Of a DNA stretch of 64,000 nucleotides, positions 1 to 7,665 are shown one piece after another. Position 1 is the first letter of the stretch, and every line of letters starts with the position of its first letter. The stretch is from DATBDE01 sp036270095 (GTDB lineage: Bacteria; Actinomycetota; Thermoleophilia; Solirubrobacterales; Solirubrobacteraceae): positions 1 to 64,000 of the forward strand of contig DATBDE010000076.1 in NCBI GenBank assembly GCA_036270095.1, written 5' to 3'. The position numbers and the translations under genes are program-made. The notes beneath the pieces are model-generated. The model was not told the DNA's origin. It saw only the letters and a list, made by a program, of their open reading frames with translations, and searched no databases.

Positions 1-611
1 CGGAGCTTGCCGGCGCCGCGATTGCGAATGCGGAGAGCCGTTCCGAGCTCACCGCATCCCGTGCGCGCGTCGTCGCGGCCTCGGACGCGACGCGTCGGCA
101 GATCGAGCGAGACCTCCACGACGGCGCCCAGCAGCGACTGGTCCACACCGTGGTCACCCTCAAGCTGGCGCGCCGGGCCTTTCGTACCGATGATGACGCC
201 GCACGCGCGCTCGTCGCCGAGGCGCTCGACCACGCCGAGCAGGCCACACGCGAGCTCCGCGAGCTCGTGCAGGGGATCCTTCCCCCCGTCCTCACGCGGA
301 GCGGGCTGCACGCAGCGGTCGACGCGCTTGCCTCGCAGATGCCGCTACCGGTCGAGATCGACGTGCCCGATCGCCGGCTACCCGCCGCGGTCGAGGCGAC
401 CGCCTACTTCGTCGTTGCTGAGGCGCTGACCAACGTCGCCAAGCACTCGGGAGCAAGTCACGCCACCGTCGTGGCGCGAGTCGAGAACGGCACGCTCGAG
501 CTCCAGGTGCGCGACGACGGTCTCGGCGGCGCCCGACCCGACGGCAGCGGCTTCGTCGGGCTCGCGGACCGGCTCGCTGTCCACGACGGCGCCGGCCGCT
601 CGAGCGGCCGC
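1..611 (+). pseudogene. Sensor histidine kinase (NarL/HisKA_3 type), 5' cut by window and 3' truncated
   Basis: The frame that begins at base 3 enters the window inside a gene and encodes the C-terminal part of a two-component sensor kinase. The dimerisation helix carries IERDLHDGAQQRL, with the phosphoacceptor His codon at 117-119. The ATPase domain shows the N box EALTNVAKHSGA and the first glycine loop RDDGLGG. Similarity stops abruptly after GLADRLAVHDG (about base 590). The second glycine loop and the last 20-25 residues expected for the family are missing, and the frame runs on with no stop into sequence antisense to the next gene, as far as 1244. I therefore read it as a 3'-truncated, probably non-functional kinase, or as a chimeric join. 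The junction is an 18-base perfect palindrome. No response regulator partner is visible in the window. Confidence 0.8.
593..610. repeat. 18-bp perfect palindrome at the kinase truncation point
   Basis: CGGCCGCTCGAGCGGCCG is its own reverse complement. It lies exactly between the end of recognisable kinase sequence and the stop codon (612-614) of the convergent small gene. It could fold as a 7-bp G/C stem with a TCGA loop and act as a bidirectional terminator without a T tract. Bases 599-611 also read as adjacent XhoI and NotI sites, which raises the possibility of a cloning or assembly junction. Confidence 0.6.
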
Positions 612-809
612 TCAGAAGGACAGGCCGCGCTTCAGATCCTCGCGGAGGACGTCGCGCTCGGCGCGGCTCCGCACCGCCGCCTCATGGGCCTTCCGGTTTC
701 GTTCTGCCACGTCGTCGGCGGCGCGCTTGCGCTCGTCCTCGTGGCGGCGTATGACGTTGGCAGCGTCGCGATCGCTCATCCTCGACGCCTCGTCGGGCGC
801 ATCGCTCAT
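612..809 (-). CDS. Small charged helical protein, 65 aa, unknown function
   Basis: I do not recognise a family. The product is 65 residues, almost entirely Asp, Glu, Arg, Lys and Ala, and is predicted by eye to be one long amphipathic helix or coiled coil (for example NVIRRHEDERKRAADDVAER). It has no cysteine and no membrane segment. The start was chosen at the ATG at 809 because GGCGAGGAGAACACG stands just before it, giving a GGAG Shine-Dalgarno at normal spacing. A longer in-frame ATG at 881 has no such site and would add a low-complexity leader. The gene is convergent with the truncated kinase and divergent from the next two small genes. Third codon positions are mostly G/C, which supports real coding. 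Confidence 0.55.
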   Translation of the reverse strand: MSDAPDEASRMSDRDAANVIRRHEDERKRAADDVAERNRKAHEAAVRSRAERDVLREDLKRGLSF

Positions 810-1004
810 CGTGTTCTCCTCGCCGTTCCCTTCGTGTTTGCCGCTCTGCCGGGGGAGGAAGGGAAGACGCAAAGCGCCCACGACCGAGAAGGTGCTCCTT
901 CAGGCTACTCCGATCCGGCCGCTAGTCTCCAGAACACCGCAAGTCGCTCGGCGGATCCCCTTCGTCCTTCGCGCGCGCATCAGAAGAGGGGCGAGAGGAA
1001 GAAA

Positions 1005-1244
1005 ATGGGCTTTCCAGAGATGTCGCGTGAGGACGACGCGGCGCACGCGGACGCGGTCCGCCGCCTCGATGCCTCGATGGAGCAGCGCCGCCGGTTAGCG
1101 GCGGCTTGCGACGATGTCCGCGGGACGCAGGACGAGGCCGAGGCCGAGGCCGCGCTGGCCGCCGGCCGCGCGCAGGTCACCGCGCGCGAGGCATGGCTGG
1201 CGTGGATCGAGCGCGGGGCGTTCACCGACCATGGAGCGCCCTGA
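1005..1244 (+). CDS. Small acidic helical protein, 79 aa, unknown function
   Basis: The function is not recognised. The 79-residue product is Ala-, Glu-, Asp- and Arg-rich and looks like two helices joined at an Asp/Gly segment (DDVRGTQDEAEAEAALAAGR), with a Trp pair near the C-terminus (REAWLAWIERG). There is no signal peptide or membrane span. The ATG at 1005 is preceded by GAGAGGAAGAAA, a purine-rich ribosome site, so this start is better supported than reading in from upstream, although the frame happens to stay open from the kinase remnant. A TAGTCT hexamer at 923-928 could be its -10 element with a leader of about 70 bases. Its stop overlaps the next start by 14 bases, so the two are probably cotranslated. 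Confidence 0.55.
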   Translation: MGFPEMSREDDAAHADAVRRLDASMEQRRRLAAACDDVRGTQDEAEAEAALAAGRAQVTAREAWLAWIERGAFTDHGAP

Positions 1245-1422
1245 CCTCAAGCGGCTGAGCGAAGAAGCCCGCCATGCACGCGAGCGCTTCCGGCTCTACC
1301 GCGCCCGGATTTACGGCTCGCACCCGGTGAGCCTGACCCGCCTGCGCGACCTCGAGCGCGCTTCCGAGGCCGCGGAGGCGCGTTTCCGCCACGCGCAGGA
1401 CACCAAGGCGACCGGGCGCTGA
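1231..1422 (+). CDS. Small basic helical protein, 63 aa, unknown function
   Basis: This 63-residue Arg/Glu/Ala-rich product (begins MERPDLKRLSEEARHARERF) has no family that I can name. It starts 14 bases inside the preceding small gene in another frame, which suggests translational coupling and perhaps a common complex. It is helical by composition, has no cysteine, and its single YGSHP turn probably separates two helices. It ends seven bases before the stop of the convergent HD hydrolase gene. Alternative in-frame starts further upstream would overlap the previous gene completely and are less likely. Confidence 0.5.
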   Translation: MERPDLKRLSEEARHARERFRLYRARIYGSHPVSLTRLRDLERASEAAEARFRHAQDTKATGR

Positions 1423-1428
1423 GCGCGG

Positions 1429-2013
1429 TCAGCGCGCGGGCGCGAGCTGCGGCAGCGCGTCGAGCTGGTCGAGCTCCCGGCCCAGGCGCAGCACCAGCGG
1501 GATGCTGGGCGCGCGCTCGTCGAGCAGGTCGAGGCTGCGCCGGTAGTGGTCGAGCTTGTGCGCCGCGGCCGGGTCGTCGGGCACGCCCCGCTCGCGGGCC
1601 AGTCGCAGCTCGCGGACCTTGGAGACCTTGTCGGCCGCGAACAGCAGCAGCGCGTCGTCGCCCGCCGCCGCGACCTGCGCCCGGAGCGCCGCCTTGCGGG
1701 CGTCGAAGTCGTCGATGCGGTCGTCCTCGCTGACCGCGAGCACGAGCGTGGTCACCGTCTCGCCGACGCGGGCCCGCAGGTCGGCCGCCGCGGCGTCGGT
1801 GTCCTCGATGACGTCGTGCAGGACGCCGGCGGCGACGACGGTGTCCGGTGCGCCGACGAAGAAGAGGAGCGAGGCGACCTCGAGCGGGTGCACGATGAAC
1901 GGCGCGCCGTCGACCTCGCGGCACTGGCCGCGGTGCACGTCGGCGGCGTAGTCGAGCGCCACCTCGGTCACTGGGAGGCCGTCGACGAAGGCGGGGGTGC
2001 GCGACTGGGGCAT
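1429..2013 (-). CDS. HD-domain phosphohydrolase, RelA/SpoT hydrolase-like (Mesh1-type)
   Basis: The 194-residue protein is a stand-alone HD-fold hydrolase of the kind that removes pyrophosphate from (p)ppGpp. Visible signatures are the N-terminal helix ALDYAADVHRGQ, the GAPFIVHPLEVASLL segment with its metal-binding His, and LHDVIEDTD, where the paired His-Asp gives the family its name. A later DKVSKVREL helix matches the conserved Asp-containing segment of SpoT hydrolase domains. There is no synthetase, TGS or ACT domain, and the length fits small alarmone hydrolases. It could instead act on NADPH or another nucleotide. The ATG at 2013 has a TAGGCT -10 element 11 bases upstream, overlapping the end of the DUF1003 remnant, so it probably has its own near-leaderless promoter. 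Confidence 0.75.
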   Translation of the reverse strand: MPQSRTPAFVDGLPVTEVALDYAADVHRGQCREVDGAPFIVHPLEVASLLFFVGAPDTVVAAGVLHDVIEDTDAAAADLRARVGETVTTLVLAVSEDDRIDDFDARKAALRAQVAAAGDDALLLFAADKVSKVRELRLARERGVPDDPAAAHKLDHYRRSLDLLDERAPSIPLVLRLGRELDQLDALPQLAPAR

Positions 2014-2024
2014 GGCGCGTCAAG

Positions 2025-2030
2025 AGCCTA
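2025..2030 (-). promoter_or_regulatory. -10 element TAGGCT of the HD hydrolase gene
   Basis: TAGGCT on the minus strand lies 11 bases before the ATG at 2013. This fits a very short leader and overlaps the stop codon of the upstream remnant. Confidence 0.4.
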
Positions 2031-2551
2031 CGAAACTCGGGAATTGCGGCCTGGGGCGCGCTCGTCCTTCTCGTGCTCGGCCACGCGGGCCGCGTAGGCC
2101 TCGACCTGCTTGGTCAGGGCCAGGATCTGCTCTGACAGCTCGAGCAGCTGCTTGTTCTGGTGGTCCTCCTGCTGGACCGTCCGCCACTCCTGGTCGGCGA
2201 GGACCTGTCGCTTCGCGTCGGCCCGGTTCTGGCTGATCATCACGAAGGTCGACAGGAAGATCGCCTCGAGCGAGACGATCATGGTCAAAGACCGAAGGGG
2301 TATTTCTCGACGCCGAAGCCGATCCAGCATCCGAACCAGAGGATGTGGATGTAGACGAACGCCATCGAGCCGGCGAACGACGTGATGCGGTCGGCGACGC
2401 GGTTCTGGGCGTACTCGGCGCGCTGCTCCGTGTGCTTCACCAGCGCCGGGTTGATCGGCGGCGGGAGCTTGACGGGGAGGACCCAGCGGTGAAGCGGGCC
2501 CGCGGCCGGGCGTGTCCCCGCCGCGGATCGCTGTGTTCCTGCGGGTGCCAT
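2028..2551 (-). pseudogene. DUF1003 membrane protein with a one-base frameshift
   Basis: Two adjacent frames together encode one DUF1003 protein. The first part (2551 to 2285) has NRVADRITSFAGSMAFVYIH, a Trp-rich first membrane helix and KYPFGL, then hits TGA at 2287-2285. The second part continues in the next frame with LTMIVSLEAIFLSTFVMISQ, the family's second helix, followed by a charged coiled-coil tail ending at 2028. The family sequence reads without a gap if one T is added to the run at the junction (GGTCTTTGACC becoming GGTCTTTTGACC), so a single-base deletion or a sequencing error is the simplest reading. A programmed slip is possible but unsupported. The start at 2551 lies 10 bases after the upstream 141-residue gene and has no clear ribosome site. 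Confidence 0.75.
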
Positions 2552-2561
2552 CGGCAGAGTG

Positions 2562-2987
2562 CTACGCGGTCGTGGCGAGCGCGTCGGCATCCATGCGCGC
2601 GAGGGTGGCGTCGAGCACGGCGTACTGGGCCTCCTCGATCGCCGCCGCCGCGAAGTCGATCGCGTCCTGCGCGTCGCTCTCGGCGTCGTCGGCCTCGCGA
2701 TCGGCCTCGTTGCGGTCGAACTCGGCCTTCTTGTCATCGATGCGCTGGCGCAGACGCTGGACGTGGGCGTCCCAGTCGTCCTGGACCTCCTGCCAGCCGC
2801 TCTTCGCGCGTTGTGAGGCCTCCTCGGCCTTGGCCCGCAGCTCGGCCGACTGCTTGTCGGCGCTCTTGCGCGCCGCGTCGACCGACGATTTCAGGTCGGC
2901 CTTGTCCTGCATCTGGGCGGCCTTGACGTTGGCGTCGGCCGCATCGATCTGGTCCGCGAGCTTCCTGAAGCTGTCAGACAGCGTCAT
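2562..2987 (-). CDS. Coiled-coil protein, 141 aa, unknown function
   Basis: The whole protein is a run of charged and Ala-rich heptads (for example KADLKSSVDAARKSADKQSA and RLRQRIDDKKAEFDRNEADR), so a long coiled coil is likely. There is no signal peptide, membrane helix or cysteine. It resembles in composition the small stress or apolipoprotein-like helical proteins of actinobacteria, but I cannot assign a family. The ATG at 2987 is preceded by AAGGGGAGAACCAC, a good Shine-Dalgarno. It lies 10 bases upstream of the DUF1003 remnant and is probably cotranscribed with it, which may hint at a membrane-associated role. Confidence 0.65.
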   Translation of the reverse strand: MTLSDSFRKLADQIDAADANVKAAQMQDKADLKSSVDAARKSADKQSAELRAKAEEASQRAKSGWQEVQDDWDAHVQRLRQRIDDKKAEFDRNEADREADDAESDAQDAIDFAAAAIEEAQYAVLDATLARMDADALATTA

Positions 2988-3126
2988 GTGGTTCTCCCCT
3001 TCCGATCGGGATTTGGGAACGAGACGAACCTACGGTCAACTGCGAGCGCGGCCTAGAGCGGGAGGGCACGCGAGCGATACGTCTTGCGTATTGGAATCCA
3101 CGCGGCGCGGGCCGAGGCTCGGCTTC

Positions 3127-3684
3127 ATGTTCTCTCTCCATCCATCACTCACGCGCAGCGACGCCCTCTGGCGCGGCGGCATCGCGCTCGTCCTCGGCCT
3201 CGTCTTCCTGATCTGGCCCGGGATAACCATCGGGACCGCGCTCGCACTGTTCGCGATCTTCTGCTTCGTCGACGCCGCGTTGGCGCTGACGCGGCTCTTC
3301 AGCTCGGGCCGGTCCGCCGGCGACCGCGTCCTGCTGGTCCTCCGGACGATCCTCGACGTCGCGGCCGCGGTCCTCGTGATCGCCTGGCCGGGCCCGAGCG
3401 CCGAGGTCCTGACCGTCGTCATTGGCTTCTACGTGGTGGTCGTCGGCGTCCTCGAGCTGTATTCGACCTCGACGCCGGCGGTCAAGGCGGCGGGCAGCAC
3501 CGGCTGGCTGGTGGCCACCGGGATCCTCTCGATCATCGCCGGGATCCTGCTCATCGTCTGGCCGGACATCGGCGCGGTGACGCTGGCGGTCGTGTTCGGC
3601 GCCTACCTGACCGCCTACGGGCTGATCATGCTGGTCTCCGCCGTCCGCGCACCCAAGGGCGAGACGGTCGCCGACCCCGTCTGA
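3127..3684 (+). CDS. HdeD/DUF308-family six-helix membrane protein
   Basis: The 185-residue product consists of about six hydrophobic helices arranged in pairs, with the internal repeat typical of DUF308/HdeD proteins: GGIALVLGLVFLIWPGITIG, then GFYVVVVGVLELY, then TGILSIIAGILLIVWPDIGA. The recurring IWPG/VWPD turns after a helix are characteristic of the family. HdeD of Escherichia coli is an acid-resistance membrane protein; here only general envelope or stress function can be inferred. The ATG at 3127 is the first Met before the helices. A strong hairpin follows the stop at 3708-3734. The gene stands alone between divergent and same-strand neighbours. Confidence 0.85.
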   Translation: MFSLHPSLTRSDALWRGGIALVLGLVFLIWPGITIGTALALFAIFCFVDAALALTRLFSSGRSAGDRVLLVLRTILDVAAAVLVIAWPGPSAEVLTVVIGFYVVVVGVLELYSTSTPAVKAAGSTGWLVATGILSIIAGILLIVWPDIGAVTLAVVFGAYLTAYGLIMLVSAVRAPKGETVADPV

Positions 3685-3707
3685 CCCCGCAGCGCACCCC
3701 CGTCCTA

Positions 3708-3734
3708 CGGCGCCGCACGTCCCGTGCGGCGCCG
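3708..3734 (+). terminator. Strong hairpin after the HdeD-like gene
   Basis: CGGCGCCGCACG (3708-3719) and CGTGCGGCGCCG (3723-3734) form a perfect 12-bp stem with a 3-base loop, 24 bases after the stop codon. There is no long T tract, as is usual for high-GC actinobacterial terminators. Confidence 0.65.
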
Positions 3735-3808
3735 CTGTCGTCTCCGGACTACCAGCCGGCTACCAGCGGACTGTCAATGCCGGTGATGCGACGGTTGCGG
3801 CCCGGGCG

Positions 3809-3814
3809 TAGCTT
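3809..3814 (+). promoter_or_regulatory. -10 element TAGCTT of the LysR gene
   Basis: TAGCTT lies 8 bases before the ATG at 3823, with no Shine-Dalgarno between them, which fits a leaderless transcript. Confidence 0.5.
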
Positions 3815-3822
3815 GCCGCAGC

Positions 3823-4722
3823 ATGGAGTTGCGTCACCTCACCTACTTCGTGGCCGTGGCGGAGGAGCGGAGCTTTACCCGGGCGGCCGAGCGCCTGTGG
3901 GTCGCCCAGCCCGGGCTGTCCACGCAGATCCGGCGGCTCGAGGCCGAGCTCGGGGTCCAGCTGCTCGAGCGCCACCCGCGCGGCGTGGAGCCCACGGCGG
4001 CCGGCGAACTGCTCCTCGAGCGCGCCCGCGCGGTGCTGGCCGCGGCGGAGGTCGCGCAGAACACCGGGCACGACCTGCAGGCCGGGCTCGTGGGCAGCAT
4101 CCGCGTCGGGCTCGCCACCGGCGCCGCCTGGGGCGAGGCGCCGGCGCTCCTGCAGGCCTTCGGGCGCGAGCGCCCGGATGTCGAGGTCACCGTCTTCGAG
4201 GCCTACGCTGGGGCCCTGCTAGGCGACCTGCGCGACGGCCGCCTCCACGCCATCCTGGCGCCGGCGCTCGCGCGCACGGGCGAGCTGCACGCCACCGGCA
4301 TCGGCAGCGTCCCGTGGCTCGTGCTGGCCGGCGCCGGCCACCGCCTCGCCCGCGACACCGAGCCGGTGGCGGCGCGCGAGCTCGACGGCGAGGCCGTGAT
4401 CGTGACCGGCCACCGCGACGGCACGGCGTACGACGACGCCGTGGCCGCGACGGTCAGCGAGCTCGGCGCGGCGCCCGAGCTGCGCCGCGGCGGGCCCGGC
4501 CCAGCGCTTTTCGCCGACGTGGCCGACGGAACGGCCGTCGCGCTGGCCACGTCCGCCGGCGAAGCCGGTGCGGGCGTCGTCGCGCGTCCGCTCGCCCCGG
4601 CCCGGTCCGTGGACTTCGCCGTGTTGTGGCGCGACGCCGAGCCCGAGCCCGCCCTCGGAGCGTTCATCGACGCGGCCGCTCGCGTCGCCCCCGCACGACC
4701 CGCCCTGCGCGCGGTGGCGTGA
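3823..4722 (+). CDS. LysR-family transcriptional regulator
   Basis: The protein has 299 residues, the normal LysR length. The N-terminal helix-turn-helix is textbook: MELRHLTYFVAVAEERSFTR, then AAERLWVAQPGLSTQIRRLE and LGVQLLERHPRGVEPTAAGE within the first 65 residues. The remainder is the periplasmic-binding-protein-like effector domain that senses a small co-inducer and controls oligomer contacts. The gene is convergent with the LuxR-type regulator gene, 22 bases apart. LysR proteins usually regulate a divergent neighbour, but here the upstream neighbour is the same-strand HdeD-like gene, so the target cannot be read from position. The ATG at 3823 is supported by the TAGCTT element 8 bases upstream. 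Confidence 0.9.
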   Translation: MELRHLTYFVAVAEERSFTRAAERLWVAQPGLSTQIRRLEAELGVQLLERHPRGVEPTAAGELLLERARAVLAAAEVAQNTGHDLQAGLVGSIRVGLATGAAWGEAPALLQAFGRERPDVEVTVFEAYAGALLGDLRDGRLHAILAPALARTGELHATGIGSVPWLVLAGAGHRLARDTEPVAARELDGEAVIVTGHRDGTAYDDAVAATVSELGAAPELRRGGPGPALFADVADGTAVALATSAGEAGAGVVARPLAPARSVDFAVLWRDAEPEPALGAFIDAAARVAPARPALRAVA

Positions 4723-4744
4723 CCATGGCGCTGGCGCCGGCCGC

Positions 4745-7654
4745 CTAGGAAGCCCGCGCCAGCGCGTCGTCGAGCTCGCGCCGCGCGGTGACCTCGAGCT
4801 TCGCGAAGACCTTGCGCAGGTGGTAGGCGACCGTGTGCGGGCTGATCGACAGCTGCGCGGCGATCTCGGCGTTCGACGCGCCGTCCGCCGCGAGCCGCGC
4901 AATCCGGTCCTCCTGCGTCGTCAGCTCGTCCGGCGCGTCGGGCACGGCCCCGTCCCGTCGGCCGAGCTGGCTGCGCGAGCCGATGCCGAGCTTGGCGTAG
5001 ACCTTGCGCAGGTGGTAGGCGACGGTGTGGGGGCTGATGAACAGCTGCGCGGCGATCTCGGCGTTCGTCGCGCCGCTCGCGGCGTGGGCGGCGATCTGCT
5101 GCTCCCGCGGCGTGAGCGCGTCGCGCGTGTCCCGCGCCCGCGCCCGCGCGTGCCCGCCGCTGGCCAGCAGCTCGGTCTCCGCTCGCTGCGCGAACGCGAG
5201 CGCGCCGGCGCCCTCGAGCAGGTCGTAGGCCAGACGCAGCTCGCGGCGGGCGTCGCGCCGGCGCCGCTGACGCCGCAGCCACTCGCCGTGGAGGAGGTGG
5301 GCGCGCGCAAGGTCGGTGACCACGCCGGAGCGGTCGAGCTGCTCGATCGCCTCCACGTACAGGGTCTCCGCGTCTTCGCCGTCGGCCAGCAGGGCGCCAG
5401 CGCGGGCGAGCAGCCCGAGCGCCCACGGCGTGCCGCTGGCCAGCGCGCGCTCGCGCAGGCGCTCGAGGGCCGCGTGCGCGGCGTCGGGATCGTCGCTGCG
5501 CGCGCTCGCCTCCACCACGTCGGCCAACCCGATCGAGCCGGCGTACAGCGGGTCGTCGTCGAACACGTGCAGCGCCGCCCGGCGAGCGTCCTCGTAACGC
5601 CCGTGGCCGAGATAGAGCGTGAGCAGCGTGAACTGCGCCAGCGACACGGCCAGGCCTTGGCCGCGGGCGATCGCGTCGGCGGTGACCGCCCGGCCGACGC
5701 TCTCGGTTTCCTCCACGACCCCGCGCCAGGCGAGCATCGCCGTGTGCATGAGCTCGTGCGCCCCGGGCATCGCCGGGTGGCCGCTGGCGGCGGCGATTTC
5801 GCGCGCCTCCGCGGTCAGCGACTCGGCCGTGTCGGCACGGCCGCCGATGCGCTCGGACCAGGCCAGGGAGCTCAGCGCCACCGGCAGCGTGGCCAGCGCG
5901 CCCTCGTCGCGGGCCAGGCGCACGCGCAGGCGCCCGATGGCGAGGTGGCGCGGATAGTCGAACAGCTCACCGGTCGCGTTCCAGGCCATGCCGTGCCACC
6001 ACTGCAACTTCGTGGCCGGTGGCGCCGCAGCGGCAAGGCGCCACCACGGCACCGCGTCCGCGTAGCCGGCGGTGAGCCGCTCGGTGTAGCCGGAGAGGAG
6101 CAGGCTCATCGGCGGCGCGTCCTCGCCCGCGGGCAGCTCGCGTGCCGCTTCGGCCACGTCGAGCATCGTGGTGCCGGTCGTGAGGTCGCCCGCCCACATG
6201 GCGGCCTCGAAGGCCTCGAACAGCGTCTCGCGGGCCATGTCGATGTCGAGGTCGGCCAGCGCCTGGGCGGCGTCGAAGAGCAGCGCGGGCGTGTCGCCGC
6301 CGCGCCCGTCGGCGAAGCGGATGGCGCCGTCCATGCGCATCGCCTGGGCCCGCGCCGCCGGATCGGCGAGATAGGGCGTGCTGCGCTCGAGCAGGTCCCG
6401 CGCTCGGTCGTTGGCGCCGGCGGCGAGGTCGGCACCGGCGCCGAGCAGGCGCCGCAGGGCCTGGCGGGACGGGTCGGGCGTCAGGTCGGCCGCGCGCTCG
6501 AGGAACACCGCGGTCGCCGCTGGGCCGCCGCGGACCCGGGCGCGGCCTGCCGAGCGCTCGAGCGCGGCCGCGACCTCCTCGTCGGGGCCGCTGCTGGCGG
6601 CGGCCCGGTGCCAGGCCTGGCGGTCGGGGTCGTGCTCGGCGTGGGTGGCTTCGGCCAGCGCCCGGTGCACGCGCCGCCGCTCGTCCACCGCGGCCGACCG
6701 GTAGACCGCCGAGCGCACGAGCGGGTGCCGGAACCGGACCGCCGTGTCGAGGTCGAGCAGGCCCGCCTCAGCGGCAGGTGTGGCGGCGTCGCGGCCCACG
6801 CCGAGCAGCGCCGCCGCGCGCCATACCTTGTCGGCATCGCCGAGCTGGTCGGCGGCCGCCACCAGCAGGAGGCGCTGGGCGTCGACCGGGAGCTGGCCGG
6901 CGCGCCGCGCGAAGCTCTCCTCGATCGTCCCCGACAGTGATGCGGTCACCGGGACGCCGAAGCCGACCGCGAGCTCGGCCGGCGTGAAGCGGCGCGGCAG
7001 CTCGAGCAGCGCGAGCGGGTTGCCGCGCGTCTCGGCGACGATGCAGTCGCTGACGCGGACGTCGAGCGGCGTCACGGTTGCGCCGGCCAGCAGCGTGCGC
7101 GCGTCCGCGTCGCGGAGGCCCTCCACCGCCAGCTCGGGCAGCCCGGCCAGCTCCTCGGTGCGCCGACGGGTCGCGAACAGCAGCGCTACCGGCTCGGCCA
7201 GCAGCCGGCGGGCCACGAACGCCAGCGCGTGCGCCGAGGGGCGGTCGAGCCAGTGCGCGTCCTCGACCACGCACAGCAGCGGGTCCTCCTCGGCCGTCGC
7301 CGAGAGGAGGCTGAGCGTCGCCAGCCCGACCAGGAACCGCTCCGGCGCCATGCCCGTGCTGAGCCCGAAGGCCGCGCCGAGCGCGTCGCGCTGGGGCGGG
7401 GGGAGGCCGTCCAGCCGGTCCAGCAGCGCGGCGCAGAGCTGGTGCAGCGCCCCGAACGGGAGCTCCGCCTCCGACTGCACGCCGGTCGCCCGCGCGACCC
7501 GGAAGCCGGACGCCGACGCCTCCGCGTCATCCAGCAGCGCCGACTTACCCGCCCCCGCCTCGCCCTGCAGCACCAGGGCGCCGCTACGCCCTTCGCGCGC
7601 GGACGCGAGCAGCGCCGCGAGCCTCGCCCGCTCCTCCCGTCGCCCGACCAGCAT
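4745..7654 (-). CDS. LuxR-family ATPase regulator (LAL/MalT-like) with two tandem C-terminal HTH domains
   Basis: This 969-residue protein begins with LVGRREERARL and a Walker A loop GEAGAGKS (residues 31-38), followed by a Walker B segment LLCVVEDAHWLD. A long helical TPR-like region follows, then LuxR-type helix-turn-helix domains. Unusually there are two: one at about residues 846-900 (LTPREQQIAAHAASG, then TNAEIAAQLFISPHTVAYHL) and one at about 912-965 (LTTQEDRIARLAADG, then SNAEIAAQLSISPHTVAYHL). The two copies are nearly identical over 30 residues and also at DNA level, so this is a recent in-gene duplication. The ATG at 7654 is 11 bases after the acyl-CoA dehydrogenase stop, so the two genes are probably cotranscribed. 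That points to control of this or a nearby acyl-CoA pathway. The effector is unknown. Confidence 0.9.
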   Translation of the reverse strand: MLVGRREERARLAALLASAREGRSGALVLQGEAGAGKSALLDDAEASASGFRVARATGVQSEAELPFGALHQLCAALLDRLDGLPPPQRDALGAAFGLSTGMAPERFLVGLATLSLLSATAEEDPLLCVVEDAHWLDRPSAHALAFVARRLLAEPVALLFATRRRTEELAGLPELAVEGLRDADARTLLAGATVTPLDVRVSDCIVAETRGNPLALLELPRRFTPAELAVGFGVPVTASLSGTIEESFARRAGQLPVDAQRLLLVAAADQLGDADKVWRAAALLGVGRDAATPAAEAGLLDLDTAVRFRHPLVRSAVYRSAAVDERRRVHRALAEATHAEHDPDRQAWHRAAASSGPDEEVAAALERSAGRARVRGGPAATAVFLERAADLTPDPSRQALRRLLGAGADLAAGANDRARDLLERSTPYLADPAARAQAMRMDGAIRFADGRGGDTPALLFDAAQALADLDIDMARETLFEAFEAAMWAGDLTTGTTMLDVAEAARELPAGEDAPPMSLLLSGYTERLTAGYADAVPWWRLAAAAPPATKLQWWHGMAWNATGELFDYPRHLAIGRLRVRLARDEGALATLPVALSSLAWSERIGGRADTAESLTAEAREIAAASGHPAMPGAHELMHTAMLAWRGVVEETESVGRAVTADAIARGQGLAVSLAQFTLLTLYLGHGRYEDARRAALHVFDDDPLYAGSIGLADVVEASARSDDPDAAHAALERLRERALASGTPWALGLLARAGALLADGEDAETLYVEAIEQLDRSGVVTDLARAHLLHGEWLRRQRRRRDARRELRLAYDLLEGAGALAFAQRAETELLASGGHARARARDTRDALTPREQQIAAHAASGATNAEIAAQLFISPHTVAYHLRKVYAKLGIGSRSQLGRRDGAVPDAPDELTTQEDRIARLAADGASNAEIAAQLSISPHTVAYHLRKVFAKLEVTARRELDDALARAS
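4807..5067. repeat. Imperfect direct repeat encoding the duplicated HTH
   Basis: About 69 bases at 4807-4875 recur at 4999-5067 with only a few mismatches, a period of 192 bases (64 codons). The repeat encodes the recognition region of each LuxR helix-turn-helix. Both copies stay in frame, so the duplication is tolerated or selected. Confidence 0.8.
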
Positions 7655-7665
7655 CGGCGCGCTCC

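Noticed and set aside
150..1244. Single 364-codon frame joining the kinase to a small protein
   Set aside because: Homology ends at about 590, and a separate start with a ribosome site exists at 1005; continuity of the frame is likely chance.
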